From: Phycisphaerales bacterium
Lineage (GTDB): Bacteria > Planctomycetota > Phycisphaerae > Phycisphaerales > UBA1924
DNA length: 42,383 nt
Assembly: GCA_020853815.1 (NCBI GenBank)
Contig: JADYYE010000065.1
Span: 1 to 42,383 of the forward strand
Direction: 5' to 3'
Shown: one piece after another, positions 23,990 through 32,425 of the stretch
Layout: each line of letters begins with the position of its first letter
Numbering within the stretch: the stretch's first letter is position 1
Position numbers and translations under genes: made by a program
Notes under the pieces: generated by a model
Database searches by the model: none
The model's input: the letters and a program-made list of their open reading frames with translations, nothing else
Told to the model about the DNA's origin: nothing

Positions 23990-24937
23990 CTACAGCGACG
24001 CGTCCCGCCGTGCCATCACCCAATCCAGCGCCCATTCACACCTCGCCCGATTCGAGGGCTCGCTCCACAGCCCCACATGCCCCGCGTTGGGGATCACGTC
24101 GACGCGGGCGTTCTTGGCCGCCCCCGCCAGCGCGAACGCATCGTCCAAGGGCGAGATCGGATCATCCTGCCCATGAATGAAGAGCAGCGGGCACGAGGCC
24201 ATCGCGGCCATGGGAACGCGATCAAAGCCGCGCCAGCGCGCGCCCGCGCCGCAGCGCCAACCGACCCACCGCAGCGCGATCGGCAGATTGACGCGATAGG
24301 GCAGGCTCTTGGCGATCATCACATTTCGCGGCGCGGTGTCGACGAACCGCGACGCCGACTCCGCGATCACGCCCGAGATCGTGGGCGGGTCCTTCAACTC
24401 GTTCGCCCGCGCCGCGGTCGCGATCGACACGCCCGCGCCGAAGGACCAGCCAAAGAGCACGATCTCCCGCTCGCGCCCCACGCGTTCGATGAGCGCGAGA
24501 AGATCGTTAACCTCGCGATGCCCGAGCGAGCAGGTGCCCGGCGCCTCGCCGTGCCCCGCCATGTCCCAGGCGATGATCCGCGAGGCGCGATCCGCCAGGC
24601 TCGGGATGCGTGAGAGCGCACCGATTCGAGAGTCTCCCCAGGCGTGCGTGAGGATGACGACAGGCCCCGACTCGTGCCGGCCCTTGATGTCCCACACGGG
24701 AAGCTCGATCGCTCGAGGGCCGCGGACCGCGCGAAACGTCCACTCCTCGAACGCCAGAGGGACATCGAGCTTCGACGGGTCCGTCGGGCGGCCGGCCGCC
24801 AGCGCCGTCGCAAACGTCCGCCGCGGCGGGTGCGTGATCGTCCACGCCGTGTGCAGGATCAACGCCGCCAGCGCGACCAGCAGCCCCTCGCCGAGCAGGA
24901 GCAGAAGGCCCGGGAGTGATTCGAGGATTCGGCCCAT
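23990..24937 (-). CDS. Membrane-anchored alpha/beta hydrolase
   Basis: 315 aa. An N-terminal hydrophobic segment (about 8-34, LPGLLLLLGEGLLVALAALI) acts as anchor or uncleaved signal. The hydrolase core follows: ILTHAWGDS, AWDMAGHGEA, nucleophile elbow GWSFGAG with Ser165, acid in IHGQDDPIS and His in NAGHVGLW. It resembles small serine esterases/peptidases of the FrsA/YfhR kind; the substrate is unknown. It stands 147 bases upstream of the deoC start on the same strand and may or may not be co-transcribed. Confidence 0.85.
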   Translation of the reverse strand: MGRILESLPGLLLLLGEGLLVALAALILHTAWTITHPPRRTFATALAAGRPTDPSKLDVPLAFEEWTFRAVRGPRAIELPVWDIKGRHESGPVVILTHAWGDSRIGALSRIPSLADRASRIIAWDMAGHGEAPGTCSLGHREVNDLLALIERVGREREIVLFGWSFGAGVSIATAARANELKDPPTISGVIAESASRFVDTAPRNVMIAKSLPYRVNLPIALRWVGWRCGAGARWRGFDRVPMAAMASCPLLFIHGQDDPISPLDDAFALAGAAKNARVDVIPNAGHVGLWSEPSNRARCEWALDWVMARRDASL

Positions 24938-25131
24938 GAACTCTCGTGCGGCGTGCGATCTTCAATGCCCGGCGATCCGCGCCGGTTCGCTCAAGAATAC
25001 CACTTGCGGATGAGATTCACCCAGTTCATGCCGGGCGCGGCCGTCGGATCAATCGTCAGCCGGCTCACTTGACCGCTTCGCCACTTCTTCTCTCACGAGG
25101 CGATTGAGCGACCTCGCGATTCGAGCCCCGC

Positions 25132-27276
25132 TCAGTGCTTCAGAATCCCCACAATGTCGTTGTACGTGAGGATCAGGAACAGCCCGGCGATCAGGAGCAG
25201 CCCCGCGATCATCGTTGCATTCTGGAACCCCGCCGGCACCGGCTTACCGCGGATCTGTTCCGCCAGGATGAATAGGAACTGACCGCCGTCGGCGATGGGC
25301 AGCGGCATGAAGTTCACCACCGCCAGGTTCACGCTGATCAGCGCCAGGAAGAAGAGCAGCCAGATGAACCCGCGCGACGCCACCTTGCTCCCGAGGTGCG
25401 CGATCCCCACCGGGCCCTTGAGGTGCTCGATCTTCACCGTGCCCTGGAAGAGGCGTGCGAACGTCACATATGTGTTCAGCATCACGCGGTGCGTCTCGCC
25501 CAGCCCGATCCGGATCGCGTCGATCGGCCCCTCACCCTTCAGCAGGATCTCCTCGGGCTCGAAGATGCCCGGCGAGACCTTGGCGGCCCACGTCAGCGCG
25601 TGCAGCGCTTTCACATCCGACGCGTCGATCCGCCAGTCGACGGTCACGCGATGCGCGCCGCCCGACGTAAACGCTCCTTCCTCCAACTCGATCGAGACCG
25701 TCGCGTCTTGCCCCGCCACCGCCGCGTCCTTGGTCGCCGCCCGCAGCGCCTCGCGCGCCTCCAACAGGTTCGCGACCGGCGTGCCCGCGACCCGCGCCAG
25801 CTTCATCCCGGGGCGCGTGATCACCGCCGCGGCGCTCGTCGTTCGCGGCGTGCTCCCGGTCTCCACGTTCACCACGCTCGCCGGCGGCAAGGCGAGCAGC
25901 GTGCCGGTTTCGGCCGTATCGCCGGGCTGGAAGCCGATCGTGCCGTTCGAGTCGACTTTGGCTGTGATGTCGACCAGTTCGTAGCCTTCGCCCTTGGCCC
26001 GCGCGACCGTGACGGGCACCGATTTTCGCGCGCTGCCCTTGATCTCCGCGATCCCCTGCGCGAGGCTGGGGAACTCCACCGCGCCGATCCGCACGAAGAT
26101 GTCGCCTGACTTGAAGCCCTGCGATTCCGCGCGCTGATTCGGGTACGCCGAGCCGCTCCCGTCGCCCGCGCCGTCGGGCGAGATGGTCATCACGGGTGTA
26201 AGGCCAAGGAGGTTGGGGAGCACCATCAGCGTGTCCGACGGAAGCCTCACGCTCGATTCCTGCAAGGACGGCATGGTGGGCAGCTTGACCAGGACGCTCG
26301 CCGCCCCGTCGCTGAACTGCAGTTCGACCGGCGCGCCGGCGGAGCGATCGATCGCACGCTCCAGGTCCTCGCCGGAACGCACGGGCGCGATGTCGCCGGC
26401 ACGCGTCAACGTCATGCCGGGTTTGACGCCCGCGAGCCCAAGGCGCGTCAAGGCCTTCTCAAGGTCCGCACGCTCTTCGTCGCGCTTCGAGTCGAACACT
26501 TTCGCCGAGCGCGCCGGCGAAAAGCCGAACTCCAGGAGCCCGGAGCGAGGCCCGATCTCCGGTGTGATCCGGAACGACAGGAGGCCATTCAGGCCCGGAC
26601 GCTTCACCGTCATTTCCACCGGCACATCGCGTTCCGCCATCGCGGCCGCGAGAATGATGTCCTGGAACGAGCGCGGCGTGTCGCCGTCGATCTCGACGAT
26701 CTCGTCGCCCGGACGCAGGCCCGGCTCGGCCACGCCAAGCTCCGCCGCGTTCCGCGCGACCACCGACGCCGCGGGCGCTCCCGGAAACACCGCGCCGATC
26801 TTTGCCGGTTCGGTCTTAAGGCCCGCCGAGAACACGATGACGAAAAGGATCGCGGCCGTGATGAGGTTGGCGACCACGCCCGCCGAGATCACGATCATCC
26901 GCTTCCAGGGCACGCAGCTCTGGTAGCTGTCGGGCGCGTCGCTCCGCGCCGTTGGGTCCGCGTCGTCCTGGCCCAGCATCTTCACGTAGCCGCCGAACGG
27001 GAGCCAGTTCAGGCGATACTCCGTCGGGCTGATGGTCCGCTCGCCCGCCCGGAATCGATTGAGGGCCTCGGTCTCGCTCGAGCCGGCGCGCAGCCCGATG
27101 CCCTTGCGCCACGAGAACATCGCGGGTCCGAACCCGATCGCGAATGCCAGCACGCGGATCCCCGCCCAGCGGGCCGCCACGAAGTGCCCGAGCTCGTGCA
27201 GGAAGATGATGAGCCCGAAACCCACGATCACGAGCAGGAGATCGATCAGCGAGGAGAGGAATCCGACCAGCGACAT
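25132..27276 (-). CDS. rseP: RseP-like site-2 intramembrane metalloprotease with extra PDZ modules
   Basis: 714 aa, against about 450 in E. coli RseP. Site-2 proteases cut transmembrane segments, often releasing anti-sigma factors. The zinc motif HELGH is at 27-31 in the first membrane helix, GFGP follows at 48-51, and the C-terminal LPIADGGQF gives the Asp ligand. Between them four PDZ-like blocks can be made out, by the GD/G(K)-type turns LRPGDEIVEIDGDTP, VKPGMTLTRAGDIAP, FKSGDIFVRIGAVEF and RPGMKLARVAGTPV. Last helices contain SVNLAVVNFMPLP. GGAGG precedes the ATG. The exported redoxin lies upstream on the same strand. Target proteins are unknown. Confidence 0.93.
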   Translation of the reverse strand: MSLVGFLSSLIDLLLVIVGFGLIIFLHELGHFVAARWAGIRVLAFAIGFGPAMFSWRKGIGLRAGSSETEALNRFRAGERTISPTEYRLNWLPFGGYVKMLGQDDADPTARSDAPDSYQSCVPWKRMIVISAGVVANLITAAILFVIVFSAGLKTEPAKIGAVFPGAPAASVVARNAAELGVAEPGLRPGDEIVEIDGDTPRSFQDIILAAAMAERDVPVEMTVKRPGLNGLLSFRITPEIGPRSGLLEFGFSPARSAKVFDSKRDEERADLEKALTRLGLAGVKPGMTLTRAGDIAPVRSGEDLERAIDRSAGAPVELQFSDGAASVLVKLPTMPSLQESSVRLPSDTLMVLPNLLGLTPVMTISPDGAGDGSGSAYPNQRAESQGFKSGDIFVRIGAVEFPSLAQGIAEIKGSARKSVPVTVARAKGEGYELVDITAKVDSNGTIGFQPGDTAETGTLLALPPASVVNVETGSTPRTTSAAAVITRPGMKLARVAGTPVANLLEAREALRAATKDAAVAGQDATVSIELEEGAFTSGGAHRVTVDWRIDASDVKALHALTWAAKVSPGIFEPEEILLKGEGPIDAIRIGLGETHRVMLNTYVTFARLFQGTVKIEHLKGPVGIAHLGSKVASRGFIWLLFFLALISVNLAVVNFMPLPIADGGQFLFILAEQIRGKPVPAGFQNATMIAGLLLIAGLFLILTYNDIVGILKH

Positions 27277-27296
27277 CAGCGTGCCTCCGTGCCTTC

Positions 27297-27331
27297 CGTC
27301 AAAAGCAGGGGCCCGGCGTCAGCCAGGCCCC
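27297..27331 (-). terminator. Weak terminator candidate after the redoxin gene
   Basis: Minus-strand arms GGGGCC/GGCCCC with a 12-base loop, followed by TGCTTTTGACG. It lies 75 bases past the redoxin stop and 21 bases before the RseP start. The loop is large and the T run short, so this is tentative. Confidence 0.3.
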
Positions 27332-27405
27332 GGCGCTTCATCCGTTGTATCGGCCGATCACGGCGTCGTCCGTCCGCCAATCATGCCGATCCTACGCGGG
27401 CACGA

Positions 27406-28083
27406 TCAATACTTCACGTTGCAGCCGTAGGGCTTGGTCTTGCTCTGCGATACCGGCTTGCCGGCGAGGAGTTCGTCGAGGGCCTTGGCGACGTAGTTGG
27501 TCTTGCCGGCCTTCTCGGCGCCGCTGTCGTCGTCGATCGCGCCCCAGTAGGCCAGGTTGCCCTTGGCATCGACGATGTACATGGTGGGGGTGTTCTTCGA
27601 CTGATAGGACTTGCCCACCTCGCCCGTCTCATCGAGCAGGATCGGGAAATCGATCTTCCAATCCGTCTTGGCCTTGGTGTTCCGCTCCGCGCCCGAGCCC
27701 TGCTTGCCCGGAGCCGAGCTGTTGATCGCCAGGAACGTCACCTTGTCGCCATACTTCTTCACCAGGTCGGCCATGACGCTGGTCTTCTCGTGCTGCTTCA
27801 CGACGAAGGGGCAGTCCGGGTTGAACCACTCGAGTACCACGATCTTGCCCGAGAGGGACGAGAGTGAGTGCTCCTTTCCCTCGGTGTCCTTGAGCGAGAA
27901 CTCGGGCGCCTTGTCCCCGATCTTCAACTCGGCCTTGTCCTTCTTGGCGTCCTTCTTGCCATCCTGGGCGGGCTGAACCTGCTTCTCGCCGGGTTTGGCG
28001 GCGGGCTTGGCGCCTTCCTGGGCCACCACCGAGGCGCTCATGGCGATCGCCGCCACGGCAACGAGGCTCCAAAGCTGTTTCAT
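27406..28083 (-). CDS. Exported redoxin (thioredoxin fold, PRX-like)
   Basis: 225 aa. Signal peptide 1-21 (VAAIAMSASVVAQ) is followed by a Lys/Ala/Pro-rich linker to about 50. The fold starts at KIGDKAPEFSLKDTEGK, then VVLEWFNPDCPFVVKQH with Cys91 as the only cysteine of the active site (CPFV, not CxxC), NTPTMYIVD as cis-Pro region, and it ends KPYGCNVKY with a second Cys at 222. The combination of NPDCPFV and a terminal GCxVKY is typical of the PRX_like1 type of exported redoxins. AAGGAG precedes the ATG. It probably acts outside the cytoplasmic membrane. The neighbouring DsbD-N-like lipoprotein suggests shared redox work. Confidence 0.9.
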   Translation of the reverse strand: MKQLWSLVAVAAIAMSASVVAQEGAKPAAKPGEKQVQPAQDGKKDAKKDKAELKIGDKAPEFSLKDTEGKEHSLSSLSGKIVVLEWFNPDCPFVVKQHEKTSVMADLVKKYGDKVTFLAINSSAPGKQGSGAERNTKAKTDWKIDFPILLDETGEVGKSYQSKNTPTMYIVDAKGNLAYWGAIDDDSGAEKAGKTNYVAKALDELLAGKPVSQSKTKPYGCNVKY

Positions 28084-28205
28084 CGTTTCGACTCCTTGTG
28101 TGTTTCGAACTCGACCAGCAAGGCGGACCAGAGAGACAGCGACACGCCGCTCCGTCGGCCGCCAGACTTCGACCCGATGTGTCCGAGTGCATCAATCCGT
28201 GCCGT

Positions 28206-29237
28206 CTAACGCCCGGGGCACGGGCGATTCTTCCCACTCTCGGGGTGCGCGCCCGCGTGGGTATCGATGTGATAGTACGCCCGAACCCCCTCCGAGTTCG
28301 TGACCCGAACAATACCAGATATTCGGATGGGATTCTGGCTTTCGGCCAACTCGAAATCGAGCTTATCGGCCTTTGCGATGCCCCGATCGGCTAGGGTTTC
28401 CACTGGGGTGCAGTCAGGCCCCGGCATGAATGCGATTTCCCTGGCGCCCGGCGCCTGGATGGTCGCCCGGCGCCCCTCGATCACGATCTTCACCCGCGGG
28501 TCGTCCTTCGCCAGTTCGATCGGCAGAGCCGCCCGGGCTTTCGCGACCGCTTCATGGACATACTGCGCCGACTGATCGGCCGGCACCGCATCAACCTTCA
28601 TCGTGGCCTTCGCACCGCCCGATTCGGGCACGCATGCTTCCTTGCAGGCCAGCCACTTCGATTCGACCGCAATCTCGGCCGGGCCAACTTTCGCGTCCTT
28701 GGCGACTTCCACGGGTACGACGAGGATCACCTCGCGTTCATAGATGTGGTTCAGAATCCCGCCTGGCTCGACCAATCGCTCCGGCGCCGGCCACAGCGTC
28801 TCCTTGGCCTTGAAGCCTGTCGGCATCTTCAACTCGATCTCGATCGGCGTGCCGCTGTCGTTCTGCCCGTTCCAGTACAGGTGCCAGTCCTTTTCGATCG
28901 TGAACTTCACGCCCACATCCATCCGATCACCCGGCACCACGGCCTTGGGGAGCAGCACTTCGACGCGGGCGTGGGCCTGCCCCGGCTGAGGATCGCGGGC
29001 CGGGGTGGGCACTGTCTCCCTCGCCGCGGTTGCATGGGCGGCACACCCAGCCAAGATCACGCCCGTTCCGAGCCAGGCGAGGGCGGTCAGCGGAACGAAT
29101 GACCGAGGATTTCTGGCGGACACCGAATCGGGCCGGGTCCGATTGTGGAGCCAACCGCGCGCCAACCCGGACCTTCGCTGAGTCTCGGGTCCGGCGTCCG
29201 AGGACGGGGGATTGGGGAGCGATTCGCTGGGGTTCAT
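28206..29237 (-). CDS. Lipoprotein with DsbD N-terminal (disulphide corrector) domain
   Basis: 343 aa from ATG 29237, which has GGAGG at good spacing. A lipobox ILAGC places the lipidated Cys at 65, so the N-terminal region is unusually long; a GTG at codon 39 (29123) would give an ordinary lipoprotein signal but has no ribosome binding site. The mature part matches the DsbD N-terminal domain: VKFTIEKDWHLYWNGQNDSG, TLWPAPERL, YEREVILVVPVEV and KWLACKEACVPESGG with the two redox cysteines. The membrane and thioredoxin domains of full DsbD are absent, so this is a free-standing domain that needs another reductant. It is divergent from the rhodanese-like lipoprotein, with 55 bases between starts. 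Confidence 0.85.
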   Translation of the reverse strand: MNPSESLPNPPSSDAGPETQRRSGLARGWLHNRTRPDSVSARNPRSFVPLTALAWLGTGVILAGCAAHATAARETVPTPARDPQPGQAHARVEVLLPKAVVPGDRMDVGVKFTIEKDWHLYWNGQNDSGTPIEIELKMPTGFKAKETLWPAPERLVEPGGILNHIYEREVILVVPVEVAKDAKVGPAEIAVESKWLACKEACVPESGGAKATMKVDAVPADQSAQYVHEAVAKARAALPIELAKDDPRVKIVIEGRRATIQAPGAREIAFMPGPDCTPVETLADRGIAKADKLDFELAESQNPIRISGIVRVTNSEGVRAYYHIDTHAGAHPESGKNRPCPGR

Positions 29238-29292
29238 CTCGGTCCTCCAGGGCCTTTGGGCGGCGGGTTCGTTCGCGGGGTACGCTGTGCCC

Positions 29293-29808
29293 ATGAACAA
29301 GGTTCGCGTTTTGGCCTGCTTCGGACTCACCGCCCTCTTTCTCGGCGCGTGCGAGACCAACATCACCGACAAGGACATCAAGCCTATCGAGCTCGCGGAA
29401 CTTCGGGCGATGGTGAACGAGCGGGCCAAGAACCCGGACCGCGTGGTTCTGATCGACCCGCGCTCGCGCAAGCGATTTGAGGCCGAGCGGCTGCCCGGCG
29501 CGATCAACCTCCGCCTTCCCGATCTGAACAAAGTCAGGAAGCGCGACCCGAAGCTGGAAGAGTTTTCCACGCTGGTCGTGTACGACGCCGATCGATCCGC
29601 GATCCTCGCGCGCAGCGTCACCAAGAAGCTGCTGGAGCTCGAGTACGACGAAGTCCGTCTGTTCTTCGGAGGAATCCGGGAATGGAAGGCCGCGGGGTTG
29701 GAGACCGAGTCGACGCCCGGCGCGGAACTCGCGCCGCCGCCCGCGGGCGATGCCACCCCAGAGGGCACGCCCGAAAGCCAGGCGGACAACGAACCCGCGC
29801 CCAAATAA
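29293..29808 (+). CDS. Rhodanese-like lipoprotein lacking the catalytic cysteine
   Basis: 171 aa. Lipobox FLGAC gives lipidated Cys20. Residues about 30-140 form a rhodanese domain: VVLIDPRSRKRFEAERLPGA (51-70) is the CH2A-like entry, and LFFGGIREWKAAG the typical exit. At the active-site position the sequence is VVYDADRSA, with Asp98 where active enzymes have Cys, so sulphur transfer is not expected; a binding or sensing role is more likely. The tail from about 145 is Pro/Ala/Glu-rich. The start codon was chosen by the signal peptide; no strong ribosome binding site is seen. A hairpin begins 3 bases after the stop. Confidence 0.87.
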   Translation: MNKVRVLACFGLTALFLGACETNITDKDIKPIELAELRAMVNERAKNPDRVVLIDPRSRKRFEAERLPGAINLRLPDLNKVRKRDPKLEEFSTLVVYDADRSAILARSVTKKLLELEYDEVRLFFGGIREWKAAGLETESTPGAELAPPPAGDATPEGTPESQADNEPAPK

Positions 29809-29810
29809 AT

Positions 29811-29833
29811 CGCCGCACCAAGGTGGCACGGCG
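29811..29833. repeat. Hairpin just after the rhodanese-like gene
   Basis: CGCCG-CACC, AA loop, GGTG-(GCA bulge)-CGGCG. It starts 3 bases after the stop codon and carries the GGTGGCAC junction seen at two other hairpins. There is no T run, so it may protect the 3' end and not terminate. Confidence 0.5.
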
Positions 29834-29876
29834 ATCACGGAGGATCACAAGCTAACAATCCCTCGGAACCGACAGC

Positions 29877-31022
29877 TCAGTGTTCGTCGTGTTCGTCATG
29901 CTCGCCGTGCGACGCCGTCTGCGTCGCGGGCTGGGGTGTGCTCTCGCCCTGCGTGGCGTGCGGATCGGCGTGCGAATCATGCGTCGCGTTCTTGGACGCA
30001 TGGGCGGTGTTGCCGCTCTTGGGCGCGAACGCGGCAATCAGTTCGCTCTGCCACGGGTGCTCGCCCATCCATTCGACCTTGCCGGTCGAGATGTCGCACA
30101 CCGCTCCGACGACCTTCACTTTCCCGCCCTGCACTGCCTCAAGGAACTCGGGGCTGGTCTTGAAGAGCTGGAAGACCGTCTGCCACACGTTTTCCTTCAC
30201 CGACGCGGCCGCAAGCTCGGCGCCAATGAGATTCGGGTTCGCGCGCTTGGCGCGCTCGACCGCCGGTGTGATCTGGGAGACAAGCTGGGCGATGTGCCCG
30301 TGTACCTCAGCACCACTGGCCGCCGCCGCCACCGCGCCGCACTTGGTGTGGCCCATCACGACCAGGAGCGGCGTGTTGAGGTGCCCCACGCCGTACTCGA
30401 TCGTGCCCGTCTCGCTGTCGCCCGCGACGTTTCCAGCGACGCGCACGACGAACACATCGCCCACGCCGCGATCAAACAGGCGCTCGACAGGCAGACGCGA
30501 ATCGGCGCAGGTGAGCACGGTGACGAACGGCTTCTGCCCGTTCTCCGTGACGTCGGCGCGGCGCGACGAGTCGGTGTTCGGCGCCAGGGGAGTATTCGCG
30601 ACCCAGCGTGCGTTGCCCTCGGTCAGGAATGTCAGCGCCTGCTCCGCCGTGATCGTGCCGTCTGCCGAGAGGCTTAACGTCATCTTTGCCACAGGCTTGC
30701 TCGCAGAGGTTGCGATCGGTTCATCATGCGAACCCGCGGCCTTGTCGTTCTCGTCGTGCGCGTCCTTGTCCGCCTCGGGCTTCCCTTCCGGTTTGCTCTC
30801 GGTCTTGCTCTCGGTCTTCGTGCCGGTCGTGGCCTTGCCCGGCGACTTGGTCGCGGACTTGGACTCGGGCTTGGTTTCGGACTTGGTGGCTTCGTGCTTG
30901 GACTTGGCGGCCGGCTGCGTTGGCGTCGCGTGCTCCGGCGGGCTGATGAGCGACGAACCGATCGCCGTGGGGAGGCCCGCGGCCGCCAGAAGAGTAACGA
31001 CGCAGAGAATCTTGATACGCAT
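29877..31022 (-). CDS. Exported beta-carbonic anhydrase with His-rich tail
   Basis: 381 aa. Signal peptide 1-23 (ILCVVTLLAAAGLPTAIGSS), then an about 90-residue linker of Lys/Glu/Ser/Thr repeats, then the beta-class domain (about 118-330). Zinc ligands are visible: Cys172 and the Asp174/Arg176 dyad in LTCADSR, and His225 and Cys228 in VMGHTKCGAV. RVAGNVAGD and TIEYGVGHL agree with the family. The enzyme interconverts CO2 and bicarbonate, here outside the membrane. After about 330 comes a tail rich in His, ending HGEHDEHDEH, suited to metal binding (inference). The gene is convergent with the rhodanese-like lipoprotein, with 68 bases between stop codons. Confidence 0.93.
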   Translation of the reverse strand: MRIKILCVVTLLAAAGLPTAIGSSLISPPEHATPTQPAAKSKHEATKSETKPESKSATKSPGKATTGTKTESKTESKPEGKPEADKDAHDENDKAAGSHDEPIATSASKPVAKMTLSLSADGTITAEQALTFLTEGNARWVANTPLAPNTDSSRRADVTENGQKPFVTVLTCADSRLPVERLFDRGVGDVFVVRVAGNVAGDSETGTIEYGVGHLNTPLLVVMGHTKCGAVAAAASGAEVHGHIAQLVSQITPAVERAKRANPNLIGAELAAASVKENVWQTVFQLFKTSPEFLEAVQGGKVKVVGAVCDISTGKVEWMGEHPWQSELIAAFAPKSGNTAHASKNATHDSHADPHATQGESTPQPATQTASHGEHDEHDEH

Positions 31023-31109
31023 ATGGCAAATACTCCGTGAAGGGGCCGCTTGGCCGCACGGAGCATCGACCGCCGGATTTGCGATCTTGAGACGCGAGCG
31101 TCAGCGCGT

Positions 31110-32345
31110 TCAGGAACCGGGTGCGCCCGGGTCGGACTTTTCGCGCCACGCGCGCGTTATCCACCCTCCGCCCAGCACCACATCGGGGTGCTCTTCGTCA
31201 AAGAGGACGATCGCCTGCCCGGGCGCGACCGCGAACTGCGCCTCGGCGAACACGACCGAGAACGCGCCCGCGCGCCCCGAGGGCCCGGGCCTCGACACGC
31301 CGGCTTCGATGGTCGCGACCGCTTCAACCGGTTCGGAGTTGTACCGGAACTTGGCGAAGACCCGGCGCGGGGCGGTCCACTCGTCGACCAGCCAGTTCGC
31401 TTCGCCCGCCTCGCACCGCTCTGACGAGAGCCTCTCGCGCGGGCCCACGACCACCGTATTGCTCGCGGCGTCCTTGCTCACGACATACACCGGATATCCG
31501 AGCGAGACCGACAGGCCGCGCCGCTGCCCGATCGTGTACCGATGCTGCCCGTCGTGCGTGCCGACCTCGCGCCCCCCCGCATCGAGCACGCGCCCCTCGC
31601 GTGTGAGCGCGGGGTTTCGACGCTCCAGCAGGCCCGCGTAGTCGTTGTCCGGCACAAAGCAGATCTCCTGCGAATCGGGCTTGTCGAACACCGGCAGCCC
31701 GAAGCGCCGCGCCATGTCGCGCACCATCGGCTTCTCGAACCCGCCGATCGGGAGCATCATGCGCGACAGGTGTTCGCGCGGCACGCCGAACAGCACATAG
31801 CTCTGGTCCTTGTCCGAGTCATAGCCCCGGAACAGGCGGTGCTCGCCGCTCTCGTCGCGCCCCACCCGCGCGTAGTGCCCGCTGGCGACATACTCCGCGC
31901 CGATCTGGGCGGCGTACTCGCGCAGCTTGCCGAACTTCAGCCAGTCGTTGCAGCGCACGCACGGATTGGGCGTGCGCCCCGCCTCGTACTCGCCCGCGAA
32001 GTAATCGATGATGCGGTTGAAGTCCTTCTTGAAGTTGCAGACATAGAACGGGATGCCGAGCTGGGCCGCCACCAGCCGCGCGTCCGCCGCGTCGCCCACC
32101 GAGCAGCACCCCTGGTGCCCGATCTTCACGCCGGGCTTGGCGGTGGGCGTGTCGCTCACCGCTTCCCCGCGCGGAAGGTCGCACGCCTCGCCGGGCACGA
32201 GCTGGTCCAGCGACTCGCCCGGAGAGCCCAGGCGCATGAAGCAGCCAACGACGTCAAAGCCCTGGCGCACCAAGAGCGCCGCCGCGACGGACGAATCCAC
32301 GCCGCCCGACATCGCCACCAGCACCTTGGGTCGCGTGTTTGCCAC
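31110..32345 (-). CDS. mnmA: tRNA-specific 2-thiouridylase
   Basis: 411 aa, starting with GTG. MnmA places sulphur on position 2 of the wobble uridine in tRNAs for Lys, Glu and Gln. Features: the ATP-pyrophosphatase loop VLVAMSGGVDSSVAA (8-22), NPCVRCN with a catalytic Cys, YVASGHYARV, DKDQSYVLFGV, DSQEICFVPDNDY with the second Cys, and TIGQRRGLSVSLG. A Cys-containing insert of about 35 residues (with GHQGCCSVGDAADA) sits early in the chain, common in the longer bacterial forms. folE2 lies 80 bases upstream and the carbonic anhydrase 87 bases downstream. Confidence 0.97.
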   Translation of the reverse strand: MANTRPKVLVAMSGGVDSSVAAALLVRQGFDVVGCFMRLGSPGESLDQLVPGEACDLPRGEAVSDTPTAKPGVKIGHQGCCSVGDAADARLVAAQLGIPFYVCNFKKDFNRIIDYFAGEYEAGRTPNPCVRCNDWLKFGKLREYAAQIGAEYVASGHYARVGRDESGEHRLFRGYDSDKDQSYVLFGVPREHLSRMMLPIGGFEKPMVRDMARRFGLPVFDKPDSQEICFVPDNDYAGLLERRNPALTREGRVLDAGGREVGTHDGQHRYTIGQRRGLSVSLGYPVYVVSKDAASNTVVVGPRERLSSERCEAGEANWLVDEWTAPRRVFAKFRYNSEPVEAVATIEAGVSRPGPSGRAGAFSVVFAEAQFAVAPGQAIVLFDEEHPDVVLGGGWITRAWREKSDPGAPGS

Positions 32346-32425
32346 GGAGAATCATAGAGAGCGGCCTGCGACCCGGAGGTCGACGCCTATCGAGCGTGAT
32401 CGACCCGAACAGCTCGCGGGCGGGC

